Below, one piece after another: positions 1-5,951 of a stretch of DNA of 10,478 nucleotides. Positions within the stretch are counted from its first letter, which is position 1. The number at the start of each line of letters is the position of its first letter. Origin of the DNA: Bacillota bacterium (GTDB lineage Bacteria; Bacillota; Clostridia; Acetivibrionales; Acetivibrionaceae); the NCBI GenBank assembly GCA_023421115.1, contig JAEZUI010000159.1, positions 1-10,478 of the forward strand, written 5' to 3'. The position numbers and the translations under genes are program-made. Below the pieces are notes generated by a model, which saw only the letters and a program-made list of their open reading frames with translations, did no database searches and was not told the DNA's origin.

Positions 1-28
1 CATCATCCACTGATAAATCTTGTAATAT

Positions 29-92
29 TAAATTCCACCCTTAAATTTGTAAGAGCTATTTCCACTGTTCAATATTCTACGGGTGGAATTTA
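29..92. repeat. 12-bp perfect inverted repeat upstream of the tRNA
   Basis: The arm TAAATTCCACCC at 29-40 is repeated in perfect inverted orientation as GGGTGGAATTTA at 81-92, with 40 bases between the arms. No gene is visible in 1-144, and neither side of the hairpin carries a clear T-run. It may be the tail of something outside the window (a terminator of a preceding gene, or the end of a small repeat element) or a protein binding site. The pairing is certain; the function is unknown. Confidence 0.45.
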
Positions 93-144
93 CTTTTGCA
101 ATTAAGATAAAGTATAAAAAAATAAAAAATACTTAATTTGGCTG

Positions 145-173
145 TTGACAAAATAGCATTTCACAAGTATAAT
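145..173 (+). promoter_or_regulatory. Consensus sigma-A promoter of tRNA-Leu
   Basis: A perfect -35 TTGACA (145-150) and a perfect -10 TATAAT (168-173) are separated by the optimal 17 bases. The predicted start near 180 leaves a leader of about 20 bases before the tRNA. A full-consensus promoter is typical of stable RNA genes in Bacillota. Confidence 0.9.
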
Positions 174-201
174 AGTTTTTGTCGTCAAATTAATATCGCA
201 T

Positions 202-285
202 GCGGATGTGGCGGAATTGGCAGACGCGCTAGACTTAGGATCTAGTGTCGACGACGTGGGGGTTCAAGTCCCTTCATCCGCACCA
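202..285 (+). tRNA. tRNA-Leu (anticodon TAG)
   Basis: This is an 84-base class II tRNA that decodes leucine CUA and, by wobble, other CUN codons. The acceptor strands GCGGATG (202-208) and CATCCGC (275-281) pair fully. The anticodon stem CTAGA/TCTAG encloses the loop CTTAGGA, whose middle gives TAG. There is a long variable arm, as expected for leucine, and a T loop TTCAAGT. The 3' ACCA end is genome-encoded (282-285). It sits alone between its own promoter and terminator. tRNA-Leu genes are common integration sites, but I find no second copy of the 3' end and no integrase here. Confidence 0.97.
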
Positions 286-289
286 AGAG

Positions 290-324
290 GGTTTGAGAGA
301 TTTTTTAATCTTTCAAACCTTTTT
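290..324 (+). terminator. Rho-independent terminator of tRNA-Leu
   Basis: A 13-bp stem (290-302 with 307-319, one G-U pair) closes a TTTT loop and is followed by a run of five T at 320-324. It lies five bases after the tRNA 3' end, so the tRNA is a single-gene transcription unit. Confidence 0.92.
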
Positions 325-433
325 AATTTTCATTGTTTTCTAACGAACTTCTAACGGATGAAAGTTCTTTTAACATAATGCATTGGTTAAGTATTTTAGC
401 CATGTTTGCCTGTAACTATTGTTTAGCAATATG

Positions 434-442
434 TGATATACT
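434..442 (+). promoter_or_regulatory. Possible extended -10 promoter of the hydrolase
   Basis: TGATATACT fits the extended -10 form (TG, one base, then a TATAAT-like hexamer). It lies about 21 bases before the start codon of the hydrolase. No good -35 hexamer is found at 16-18 bases, which is tolerated for extended -10 promoters. The leader would be about 15 bases. Confidence 0.4.
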
Positions 443-463
443 TAAAAACTCAAAAGATACTTT

Positions 464-1444
464 ATGAGGAATGGAAACTTGAATAAAACTATAGCTGATA
501 TAATAGATAAACTAGTATTAAGAGATTTTCACAAAAAAAAGAGTATAAGCACTTACTTTAGAGCTGCTGATGAGCACGTAGAGGACTTGAATAGTTTTTA
601 TCCTATCCCTGCGATGCCCAACATAAAACTTGAGCAGCAGATGGAAGAGAATAAATATAACATTGGCAAGTTTTCATTTGAAAGTGAGATTGATAACGGA
701 TCAAGTAATAAATACTCTACCGGTTTATTCTATGAGAATAAAAATAATAGTCAACCTGCTAATGTTATTATTGTTCATGGTTGGAGAATGGATGACCTAG
801 GTATATTGAAGAATATTTATCTTAAGCCATTTTCTTATATGGGATTAAACATGTACTATTTTACATTGCCATATCATCTTGAAAGGGAGCCTAAAGAATC
901 ACTATACAGTGGAGAACTAATGATTACAGCAGATGTAAATAAAACATTATTAGCCATAAAGCAAGCAATAACTGATATAAGAGCTTTAATAAAATGGATA
1001 AGGAATAATAGAAAAGGTAAAATAATTTTAATCGGAGTAAGTCTTGGCGGATTTATAACAAATTTGACTTCTGTTGTTGAAAATGATATTGATGCTTTAA
1101 TACCAACTTTCTATGCAAATAATATTGCATATTCAATTTGGAATACCATACCGGGAAAATATATAAAAAAAGATTTTGAGCAAGGTAGATACACATACGA
1201 GCAGATTGAAAAGGCTTGGACAATAGTAAATCCAAGCAAATATAAACCGCTTGTTAAAAAGGATAATATCCTTTTGTTATCCGGTATTTATGATCATTTT
1301 GTTGTTAAAAATGATACGGATTTTCTGTGGGAATCTTGGGATAGACCTAAAAGGACATTATATCCTTGTGGACATGCTGGAATTGTTTTGTATAGGAGAA
1401 AGATAGCAAAAGACACTATGAATTTTGTAGAAAATATATTATAG
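464..1444 (+). CDS. Alpha/beta hydrolase family protein
   Basis: This 326-residue protein is predicted to be a serine hydrolase of the alpha/beta fold. The nucleophile elbow GVSLGG is at residues 191-196 (Ser193). An HG pair at 105-106 after a hydrophobic strand (VIIVHGW) is placed as in the oxyanion-hole strand. Asp277 in GIYDHFV and His304 in CGHAG are at the expected sites for the acid and base of the triad. No signal peptide or membrane segment is seen, so it should be cytoplasmic. Substrate unknown: esterase, lipase-like or peptidase activity are all possible. The ATG at 464 has no convincing ribosome binding site. The next in-frame ATG is codon 51, inside sequence that looks genuine, so I keep 464. 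The downstream small gene follows after eight bases and its ribosome binding site overlaps this stop codon, so the two are probably co-transcribed and translationally coupled. Confidence 0.88.
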   Translation: MRNGNLNKTIADIIDKLVLRDFHKKKSISTYFRAADEHVEDLNSFYPIPAMPNIKLEQQMEENKYNIGKFSFESEIDNGSSNKYSTGLFYENKNNSQPANVIIVHGWRMDDLGILKNIYLKPFSYMGLNMYYFTLPYHLEREPKESLYSGELMITADVNKTLLAIKQAITDIRALIKWIRNNRKGKIILIGVSLGGFITNLTSVVENDIDALIPTFYANNIAYSIWNTIPGKYIKKDFEQGRYTYEQIEKAWTIVNPSKYKPLVKKDNILLLSGIYDHFVVKNDTDFLWESWDRPKRTLYPCGHAGIVLYRRKIAKDTMNFVENIL

Positions 1445-1452
1445 GTGAATGT

Positions 1453-1668
1453 ATGCTAATTCTTTTTATATTGTTGTGGATGATAGCTACAATATTAATA
1501 TTAACAGACATTAAGAATGAATCTACAAGATGGGGAGGATTAATAGCCTTCTTTGCGGGCTGTGGAGGTTTGGGGATTGTATGGAGAGAAAATATGGTAC
1601 CCTTCCCAACAACCTATATAACCAATGCTACATCAGAAACAAATAATTGTATAGTTCCCTATCCATAA
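1453..1668 (+). CDS. Small membrane protein, probably a truncated N-terminal fragment
   Basis: A 71-residue product with two hydrophobic segments: residues 1-18 (rich in L and I) and about 28-45 (GGLIAFFAGCGGLGIVW), joined by a short charged loop ending in STRWG. AGGTGA at 1443-1448 overlaps the hydrolase stop and sits just before the ATG, which supports translation. The last 20 or so residues (from VPFPTT onward) are polar and unlike a third membrane segment. The first half reminds me of the opening of multi-pass sensor proteins of Bacillota. I therefore infer that this is the first hairpin of a larger membrane protein cut off near 1605-1620. This is an impression, not a database match. It could equally be a genuine small membrane protein. 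Confidence 0.5.
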   Translation: MLILFILLWMIATILILTDIKNESTRWGGLIAFFAGCGGLGIVWRENMVPFPTTYITNATSETNNCIVPYP

Positions 1669-1696
1669 AATAAAATCCACTGTGAAAAGTCAAAAA

Positions 1697-1805
1697 CGTA
1701 CGGTGCTGTTGTAGCACAGCTCCGTGCTATGCCATTTACTTGAATGGAATTGTCCTCTTAAGTATGGTGTTCCATAACTCAGAGGCGCCTATGAATGGGC
1801 GCTCC
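1697..1805 (+). other. Cluster of short stem-loops, possible structured RNA
   Basis: Several perfect small stems lie in tandem. GTGCT 1703-1707 can pair with AGCAC 1713-1717, which can alternatively pair with GTGCT 1724-1728. CCATT 1732-1736 pairs with AATGG 1743-1747. A nested hairpin follows: CCTCT 1754-1758 with AGAGG 1781-1785, enclosing TATGG 1763-1767 with CCATA 1772-1776. GCGCC 1785-1789 pairs with GGCGC 1798-1802. It lies after the small membrane gene and before the 3' end of the toxin gene, so it may be a 3' region, a small RNA or the edge of a lost element. GTGAAAAGTC near 1682 and ACGTACGGTGCTG near 1697 resemble part of group II intron domain V, but the 5' strand of that domain is absent. 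Strand is uncertain. Confidence 0.35.
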
Positions 1806-1834
1806 AATAATCATACTTTTAATTTTAAATAAAG

Positions 1835-2134
1835 TTATTCTTCTTTATTAAGCATATCACCTGTAAGATTTCGTCTCCAATGAACAATTGCAAGAATGTT
1901 TATACCATCTTCAACAACTTTATATATCATTCTATATGAATAAATAATTATTTCCTTTAAATCATTGTTACTAATCTCTTCAACTTTTCTACCTGTATTG
2001 GGAAATAGTTCTAAATATTCAGATTTATCAATAATATCATTAACAACCTTTTTAGCGTAATAAACAGAATCTTTTGCAATATAATCATATATTTGATGCA
2101 AATCCAATTTTGATGTACTAGACCACCTTACCAT
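1835..2134 (-). CDS. ParE/RelE-family toxin of a type II toxin-antitoxin module
   Basis: The 99-residue product matches the small ParE/RelE fold. The N-terminal helical hairpin (LDLHQIYDYIAKDS, YYAKKVVNDIIDK) is followed by FPNTGRKVEE at about 44-53, then strands EIIIYSYRMIYKVV at 61-74 and INILAIVHWRR ending at Arg88. These are the conserved blocks of the family, including the Arg of YSYR (Arg68) and the terminal HWRR. RelE members cleave ribosome-bound mRNA and ParE members poison DNA gyrase; the sequence alone does not decide which. Length is normal for the family. The start codon lies inside the end of the antitoxin gene (7-base overlap), with AAAGG about 10 bases upstream, so translation is probably coupled. 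It should be neutralised by the upstream antitoxin. Confidence 0.88.
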   Translation of the reverse strand: MVRWSSTSKLDLHQIYDYIAKDSVYYAKKVVNDIIDKSEYLELFPNTGRKVEEISNNDLKEIIIYSYRMIYKVVEDGINILAIVHWRRNLTGDMLNKEE

Positions 2135-2307
2135 TCACCTATTTCCTTTCTCAACTGCTCCACACCAATAAAATTACCTTGGTTTATATCATTTTCACCC
2201 TTCATAACTTTATCAGCAACATATAACTTATACATAATCTCATCAATTTTTGCTGTATCCGGCATTTTTGATATTAAATCTATAGCTGTTTGTTTTAAAC
2301 TTCCCAT
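2128..2307 (-). CDS. Antitoxin partner of the ParE/RelE toxin
   Basis: A small acidic protein of 59 residues (61 if the upstream ATG at 2313 is used). It carries the pattern seen in antitoxins paired with this toxin family: a helix LKQTAIDLISKMPD, then KIDEIMYKLYVADKV, then a tail ending in VEQLRKEIGEW that would wrap the toxin. I choose the start at 2307 because TGGAGG (2320-2315) is only one base from the ATG at 2313 but seven bases from the ATG at 2307. No classic DNA-binding domain is obvious at this length, yet family members usually autoregulate the operon. It precedes and overlaps the toxin gene, the usual order for type II modules. Confidence 0.82.
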   Translation of the reverse strand: MGSLKQTAIDLISKMPDTAKIDEIMYKLYVADKVMKGENDINQGNFIGVEQLRKEIGEW

Positions 2308-2338
2308 AACCATTCCTCCAATAAAGTTTTATAATATA

Positions 2339-2347
2339 ATTATAGCA
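2339..2347 (-). promoter_or_regulatory. Extended -10 promoter of the toxin-antitoxin operon
   Basis: Read on the minus strand, TGCTATAAT (2347 down to 2339) is a perfect extended -10 element. The predicted start near 2332 leaves a leader of about 25 bases before the antitoxin. No good -35 hexamer is seen at 16-18 bases, consistent with an extended -10 promoter. Operator sites were not identified. Confidence 0.6.
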
Positions 2348-2424
2348 CATTTAGAGTCCATAGAATCATTTTTCAACAACAAAATTGGATATGCTATTTA
2401 TAGCCTCATCTTTGACAGTTGAAG

Positions 2425-2472
2425 AGAAGAAAAAGCTTGGAAACCTTTAATACAAAAGAAATTCAAGCTTTT
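2425..2472 (-). terminator. Possible terminator after the transposase remnant
   Basis: AAAAGCTTG at 2431-2439 and CAAGCTTTT at 2464-2472 form a perfect 9-bp inverted repeat with a 24-base loop. On the minus strand the second arm ends in a T-run followed by TCTTC, as in a weak intrinsic terminator about 45 bases after the transposase stop. The flanking minus-strand sequence CAACTGTCAAAGATGAGG (about 2420-2403) could be the outer end of the insertion element, but the other end is missing so this cannot be confirmed. Confidence 0.4.
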
Positions 2473-2517
2473 GTTGTGTTGTGAAAAAGTGCGTAATATT
2501 TTTACCTTTTTGTAGCT

Positions 2518-3189
2518 TTAAAATTTTTTCATTTGTTTGATATTAACAATCTGATAATCTGTCCGGAAGCCAAACTTATCGTGTAAATCATCTGTAAAAT
2601 CAGTTCTTGTATAAGTTGGAATATAGCCTTCTCCCTTTACTTCATAAAAATTCATATCTCGGATTACTGAAACAATCTCATCACAAGTATATTTTTCTGA
2701 AAGCTTCTTTTCCAACATCCTGTAAAATCATTAAGGAAATGAAACAAGTGGTAAAATGTGCTTTAATCCTATCATCCCTTTGTAGATATACAGGTCTTGC
2801 CTTGAATTCTGACTTCATGTACGGAAGGATTCTTCTATTTCCCAGCGCCTTCTATTAACTTTAATTATAGCAGTTGCATCATCTTCGAGGTTGATGCATA
2901 GTGCATAGAAACCATCATAATCATAAGCTGCCTCATGCGCTATTAAATCGGTATCGATGCCAAATATTTCTCGATTAGCTAATTCGCCATCAGGTGTACA
3001 GCAGGACTTGGAAATAAAACGTTTGTAATCATTGGAATTACATTTCTTAAGCTTTTTAGGATTTGTTTTGAAAAGTTTTTGAGCACGTTCTACTTGACGA
3101 TTTCGGATGGTCTGCTGATAATTTCTATACTTTAGCGAGAAGGTCACAACGAGGTTTTGTTCCAGACCATCTTCTTTTGTCCAACGCAT
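2518..3189 (-). pseudogene. IS1634-family transposase, C-terminal half, frameshifted
   Basis: Minus-strand sequence encoding the C-terminal part of an IS4-superfamily DDE transposase of the IS1634 group. Recognisable blocks in order are TKEDGLEQ...SLKYRNYQ, the NDYKRF stretch, the YDGFYALCINLEDD block, RRRWEIEESFR (the R-x3-E-x6-K signature with the third catalytic acid), MKSEFKARPVYL, RDDRIKAHF, LEKKL...YTCDEI and GEGYIPTYTRTD...FGFRTDY. The N-terminal half with the two catalytic aspartates is gone. One base is missing near 2816, turning FRIMK into FRT plus a stop. One extra base lies in the T-run at 2724-2727, returning to the first frame at LEKKL. The two events compensate: the pieces 2815-3189 and 2518-2718 are in the same frame. 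Not functional as a transposase. Confidence 0.85.
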
Positions 3190-4302
3190 ATTAAGCGAAA
3201 GTGGTTTTACTGTGCATACTAAGTTTATAATATGACGCATTTTTTCAGGGTTTAGCCTTTTTTTACGTCTAGCCTCTTCAGTTATTGTCAGAAGCTTTTC
3301 GTATTCAGTGGATTTTTGTTCATTACCTACGGAGTTAATCGTGTAAGATTTATTTAAATGATATATAGTTCCTCTGCCGGTTTTGTTATTTGTAACTAAA
3401 AAACCTTTTTCAACCGAATTTTGAAGCAGTTTTGTAATGTCATAAGAATGTTCCTGCGATAATTCCTGAATCCGCTTGTTTGTGACTGCTCCTTCGAGAT
3501 ATGCCGTAACTAGGGTAGTTACAACAATTTGCTTGAAAGTATTAAATTCATATCCAAACATTTTTTTTAGTGCTACGATAGCATCATCTGGAATCAATGA
3601 AACAGTCCAAAGTCTTAAGACTGTTTTATCAGGAGTAGTTTCCTCTTTCAACTCTATATTTCTCCAATGTTGTTCATTCCATGCACGAAGGATCTTTGGT
3701 AAACCTGAACCTGCTCGTTCTCCTAAGTTTATAAGGCTAAATATTTTTTGAATTGTTCTGTTTCTAGGAACAGAATTACCACCTTGTAACGCAATTTCCG
3801 GAGGTATTTTCATTCGGCCTGCATTAGAAAACGTATAGCCAGTTTTATCACGGATGATAACTATTCCTGTAGGCAAATTGTAATTGGCATGAATAATACA
3901 ATTTACAAATGCTTCTTTTACTGCTTGGTGCACATGAGTTTCGTCAATTCGTACAAGATATTCCATATGAAAAGGTATTTTTAGCCCCTCAGTAAGTTTT
4001 CCAATTACCTTGAAATAAAACTGGTATAAATTTGTTTCCCATCTTCCATCCGGCTATATCCTATCCGTCCATCGGACTTCAGGATCATCAGAAAGGTTTT
4101 CTCTATAATCAATAAAAAATTCTGGAAATGCTTCAATAATTGGATTGCTCTTGCCGAAGAAAAGAAGTCCTGCTACTGTAACACATTCTTTTCCTGTTTT
4201 TCTGTCTTCAGTCAGAACTTGTAGTTGTTTGAGAAATTTTTTGACGTCTAGATCCACCCAAGGGTGATCCAAAAGATGCTTAACATTCAGCTCCAAGTTC
4301 AA
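3190..4302 (-). pseudogene. RecG-like (HATPase_c_4) ATP-binding regulator, truncated and interrupted
   Basis: Remains of a protein of the AlbA_2 / RecG-C-terminal-like family, often annotated as putative transcriptional regulator or ATP-dependent DNA helicase RecG-like. The first piece (4054-4302, 82 codons from a TTG) has LLDHPWVDLDVKKFL, CVTVAGLLFFGK and FIDYRENLSDDPEVRWTDRI. An in-frame TAG at 4054-4056 interrupts it. The same frame then continues as PDGRWETNLYQFYFKVI into the second piece (ATG at 3966), with QAVKEAFVNCIIHANY and GERAGSGLPKI, the ATP-lid-like motifs of the fold. A winged-helix-like stretch follows (about codons 160-205 of the second piece), then RLNPEKMRHIINL. Full members begin with an AlbA_2 DNA-binding domain of well over 100 residues, missing here. 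The C-terminus is replaced after about codon 259 by transposase sequence. Part or all of 2815-3966 might still be made as a 383-residue chimera, but function is doubtful. Confidence 0.85.
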
Positions 4303-4470
4303 CTGTATTCCAAATAATATTCTTCAAATAGGGATAAAATCGGTTTGTGTTAGTTGTCATAAAATATTTATGTCCATATTAAGTGGTAAGCGTTATAATA
4401 ATTGAGGTCAAAATACACTATTAATATAATCATGATAATATTTTGTAACACACTGCCTGTAGCTACAATA

Positions 4471-4490
4471 GGTCATTTTTTGAAATGACC
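4471..4490. repeat. Perfect 8-bp hairpin GGTCATTT / AAATGACC
   Basis: GGTCATTT (4471-4478) pairs with AAATGACC (4483-4490) around a TTTG loop. Neither side has a clear downstream T-run, so it is a poor terminator. Its place in a divergent intergenic region about 30 bases before a promoter would also suit a repressor operator. Function unknown. Confidence 0.45.
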
Positions 4491-4516
4491 TTAACAAATA
4501 AATAGTACGCAATTTC

Positions 4517-4544
4517 TTGCATTTTTATTTTGTTTTAGTATAAT
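4517..4544 (+). promoter_or_regulatory. Promoter of the RhuM-lipoprotein chimera
   Basis: TTGCAT (4517-4522) and a perfect TATAAT (4539-4544) are 16 bases apart. Transcription would start near 4551, giving a leader of about 70 bases to the ATG at 4624. Confidence 0.65.
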
Positions 4545-4623
4545 TATTATAGATAAAAAACATATGTTTGGTTATTGTGTTCAAGAATCAAACTTATTAT
4601 TTTTGCTATAAGGGAGATAGAAT

Positions 4624-5580
4624 ATGAGTAATGAATTGGATAATCAAAATAAAGGTGAGCTTCTAATATACCTGACAGAAGATGGAAAAACAAAAATTGA
4701 TGTTTTCTTTGAAGAAGATACTATTTGGTTAAATCAAAAGCAAATAGCTCAATTATATCAAAAAGGTGTAAATACAATAAATGAACATATAAAACATGTT
4801 AGAATTTCAAAAAACTATTTATTAGAAAAATTAATCTGTATATTATTGATACTTGTTTTCACTACTTCATGCGCATCAAAAAATAATGAACAAGACAAAA
4901 CAACTTTAGAAAAACAAATTGCTTCATCTAATCCAAATTCTGAGAGTTTACTTACACCAATAAACTTGCCGACTGCTGAAAAAAATCTTGCTCCTACAAG
5001 TGCGCCAACTAATGTTAATACTCCTGATCCGCGTAAGAGAATAGCAGACCCAGATGGAGACGGTTTTGTAAACTTCGCCATGGAAATAGATGGGGAGAAA
5101 AAATTCTTTAAGGTTCCTGTCGACGAAGCGTTGAATGATAGAGAGACTGTAATGCGGAAGATAAAGGACGGCGAAATATCGGAATCTGATGATAGTATAG
5201 CACAAACACTGAAGCGTTTAGAAAATAAACAGAATGTAAGTTCTAAAGAACCCGCAAAGTTGCTTTATGAACAAATAAAGAATAAAGTAGCTAATGGAGA
5301 AAGTTTAAGTGATCTAGAAAAGGATGCGTATTTTTCATATTTAAGTGAGGAGAGAAAAGATATATTTGCTACTATGGACATTGGTGTAAAAGGATTAGAA
5401 GAATATAGCGTGTATGAGTGGATAAAAGCTCATGTATTATCTTATTATTGCAATGAATCCTATTTTGAAATTATAAAAATGAGGGATTCAAATAGTACAT
5501 GGGCAGAAATTGCAAAATCTTTAGGTATAAACTATGATATTATACCTTCCGAGTACAAAAAAAGTCCTTATGAAGAATAG
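4624..5580 (+). CDS. Chimeric protein: RhuM-like N-terminus fused to a lipoprotein
   Basis: A 318-residue frame with two unrelated parts. Residues 1-59 match the start of RhuM-type virulence-associated proteins (COG3943-like): LIYLTEDGKTKIDVFFEEDTIWLNQ followed by a helix-turn-helix-like stretch, KQIAQLYQKGVNTINEHIKHV. Family members continue for about 250 more residues; here the match stops near 4800. From about residue 60 the protein becomes a bacterial lipoprotein: basic KNYLLEK, hydrophobic LICILLILVF and a lipobox-like TTSC with Cys83. A Ser/Pro/Thr-rich linker (about 100-135), an acidic DPDGDG motif (143-148) and a helical C-terminal domain ending in TWAEIAKSLGI follow. I do not recognise that domain. 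GGGAG seven or so bases before the ATG shows a good start for the RhuM part. No ATG remains in frame just before the lipoprotein signal, so its own start was lost. With 60 extra residues in front, membrane targeting may fail or be altered. Confidence 0.75.
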   Translation: MSNELDNQNKGELLIYLTEDGKTKIDVFFEEDTIWLNQKQIAQLYQKGVNTINEHIKHVRISKNYLLEKLICILLILVFTTSCASKNNEQDKTTLEKQIASSNPNSESLLTPINLPTAEKNLAPTSAPTNVNTPDPRKRIADPDGDGFVNFAMEIDGEKKFFKVPVDEALNDRETVMRKIKDGEISESDDSIAQTLKRLENKQNVSSKEPAKLLYEQIKNKVANGESLSDLEKDAYFSYLSEERKDIFATMDIGVKGLEEYSVYEWIKAHVLSYYCNESYFEIIKMRDSNSTWAEIAKSLGINYDIIPSEYKKSPYEE

Positions 5581-5588
5581 AACACCCC

Positions 5589-5630
5589 TGAAATACCAGT
5601 ATTGCTTAGCGAATGTATTTCAACGTTTTT
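5589..5630 (+). terminator. Intrinsic terminator after the chimera
   Basis: TGAAATAC (5589-5596) and GTATTTCA (5615-5622) form an 8-bp stem. The interior can extend it with ATTGC/GCGAAT, leaving a bulged G and a TTA loop, and a T5 run follows at 5626-5630. It begins nine bases after the stop codon of the lipoprotein chimera. Confidence 0.7.
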
Positions 5631-5858
5631 CGGAAGTAAGCATTAGTATCTGAAGTAAAAAACGGTTTGTGACAAAAATGTTTTGTAATCTAAGAAGATG
5701 CAACAAATAAGATGATAAGAAGTTTTGGAACTTTATGGAGTGAATATAAAAATAAATTCCTAGGGTAGAAAAACAATAAAACATGCAATTCATAACCAGT
5801 ATACATAATTTATTATTTTCTTTTTCACTTGGGTGTTTATTTTTTCTATTCTTTGTTA
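5631..5858. other. Gene-free AT-rich spacer
   Basis: Between the terminator of the chimera and the promoter-like element at 5859 I see no convincing coding sequence, RNA or repeat on either strand. The one longer open frame here, on the minus strand (5620-5877), has no ribosome binding site and an implausible composition. Confidence 0.5.
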
Positions 5859-5864
5859 TATAAT
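5859..5864 (+). promoter_or_regulatory. -10 element upstream of the large exported protein
   Basis: A perfect TATAAT lies about 7 bases before the first base of the long stem-loop, so the transcript would begin at or near the stem itself. The -35 region at 17 bases (TTTATT) is poor, so an activator or another sigma factor may be needed. A second, weaker -10 (TACAAT at 5978-5983) closer to the gene cannot be excluded. Confidence 0.5.
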
Positions 5865-5870
5865 GTATAT

Positions 5871-5951
5871 GACTCATTAGTAATTTCTTTCAATGTTTTT
5901 CTCACTCGCTAAACATTATTCTATGGAATTACCATGAGTCGCTATTTTTTT
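5871..5951 (+). promoter_or_regulatory. Long leader stem-loop with T-run, possible attenuator or terminator
   Basis: Three collinear stems stack: GACTCAT 5871-5877 with ATGAGTC 5934-5940, GTAATT 5880-5885 with AATTAC 5927-5932, and AATGTTT 5892-5898 with AAACATT 5911-5917, closed by a 12-base loop. This gives about 20 pairs in all. GCTA and seven T (5945-5951) follow the stem directly, the form of an intrinsic terminator. It sits between a -10 element and the ribosome binding site of the following gene, so it may stop most transcripts in the leader unless relieved. I recognise no known riboswitch core. It could instead be a plain terminator of an upstream read-through transcript. Confidence 0.55.

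Larger units (their letters stand above)
2405..3189 (-). mobile_element. Remnant of an IS1634-family insertion sequence
   Basis: Only one end of the element remains: the transposase 3' half and its downstream flank. The 5' half and its terminal repeat were lost where the element is joined to the RecG-like gene at about 3190. The outer boundary near 2405 is a guess based on the flank beyond the terminator-like repeat. No target-site duplication can be found because the other flank is missing. Confidence 0.5.
4303..4623. other. Gene-free divergent spacer
   Basis: This AT-rich stretch lies between the broken RecG-like gene (minus) and the RhuM-lipoprotein chimera (plus). I see no coding sequence and no remnant of the missing AlbA_2 domain in it. 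It holds one perfect hairpin (4471-4490) and the promoter of the chimera (4517-4544), listed separately. Confidence 0.6.

Noticed and set aside
1676..1712. Possible group II intron domain V remnant (GTGAAAAGTC and ACGTACGGTGCTG)
   Set aside because: Only one strand of the domain resembles the consensus. The 5' strand with the AGC triad is absent and no reverse transcriptase is nearby.
202..1834. Integrated element using the tRNA-Leu 3' end as attachment site
   Set aside because: No repeated copy of the tRNA 3' end and no integrase gene is visible, so there is only the suggestive position next to a tRNA.
2607..2858. 83-codon plus-strand open frame over the transposase tail
   Set aside because: It lies antisense to recognisable transposase sequence and has no ribosome binding site; it is a shadow frame.
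3476..3751. 91-codon plus-strand open frame
   Set aside because: It is antisense to the conserved ATPase-fold part of the RecG-like gene.
5047..5070. EF-hand or dockerin-type calcium site (DPDGDG) in the lipoprotein
   Set aside because: A single short acidic motif without the flanking helix pattern or a second copy is not enough to call a calcium-binding domain.
4815..5205. Two minus-strand open frames within the chimera
   Set aside because: They are shadows of the lipoprotein coding sequence, which has a promoter, ribosome binding site and lipobox-like motif on the plus strand.
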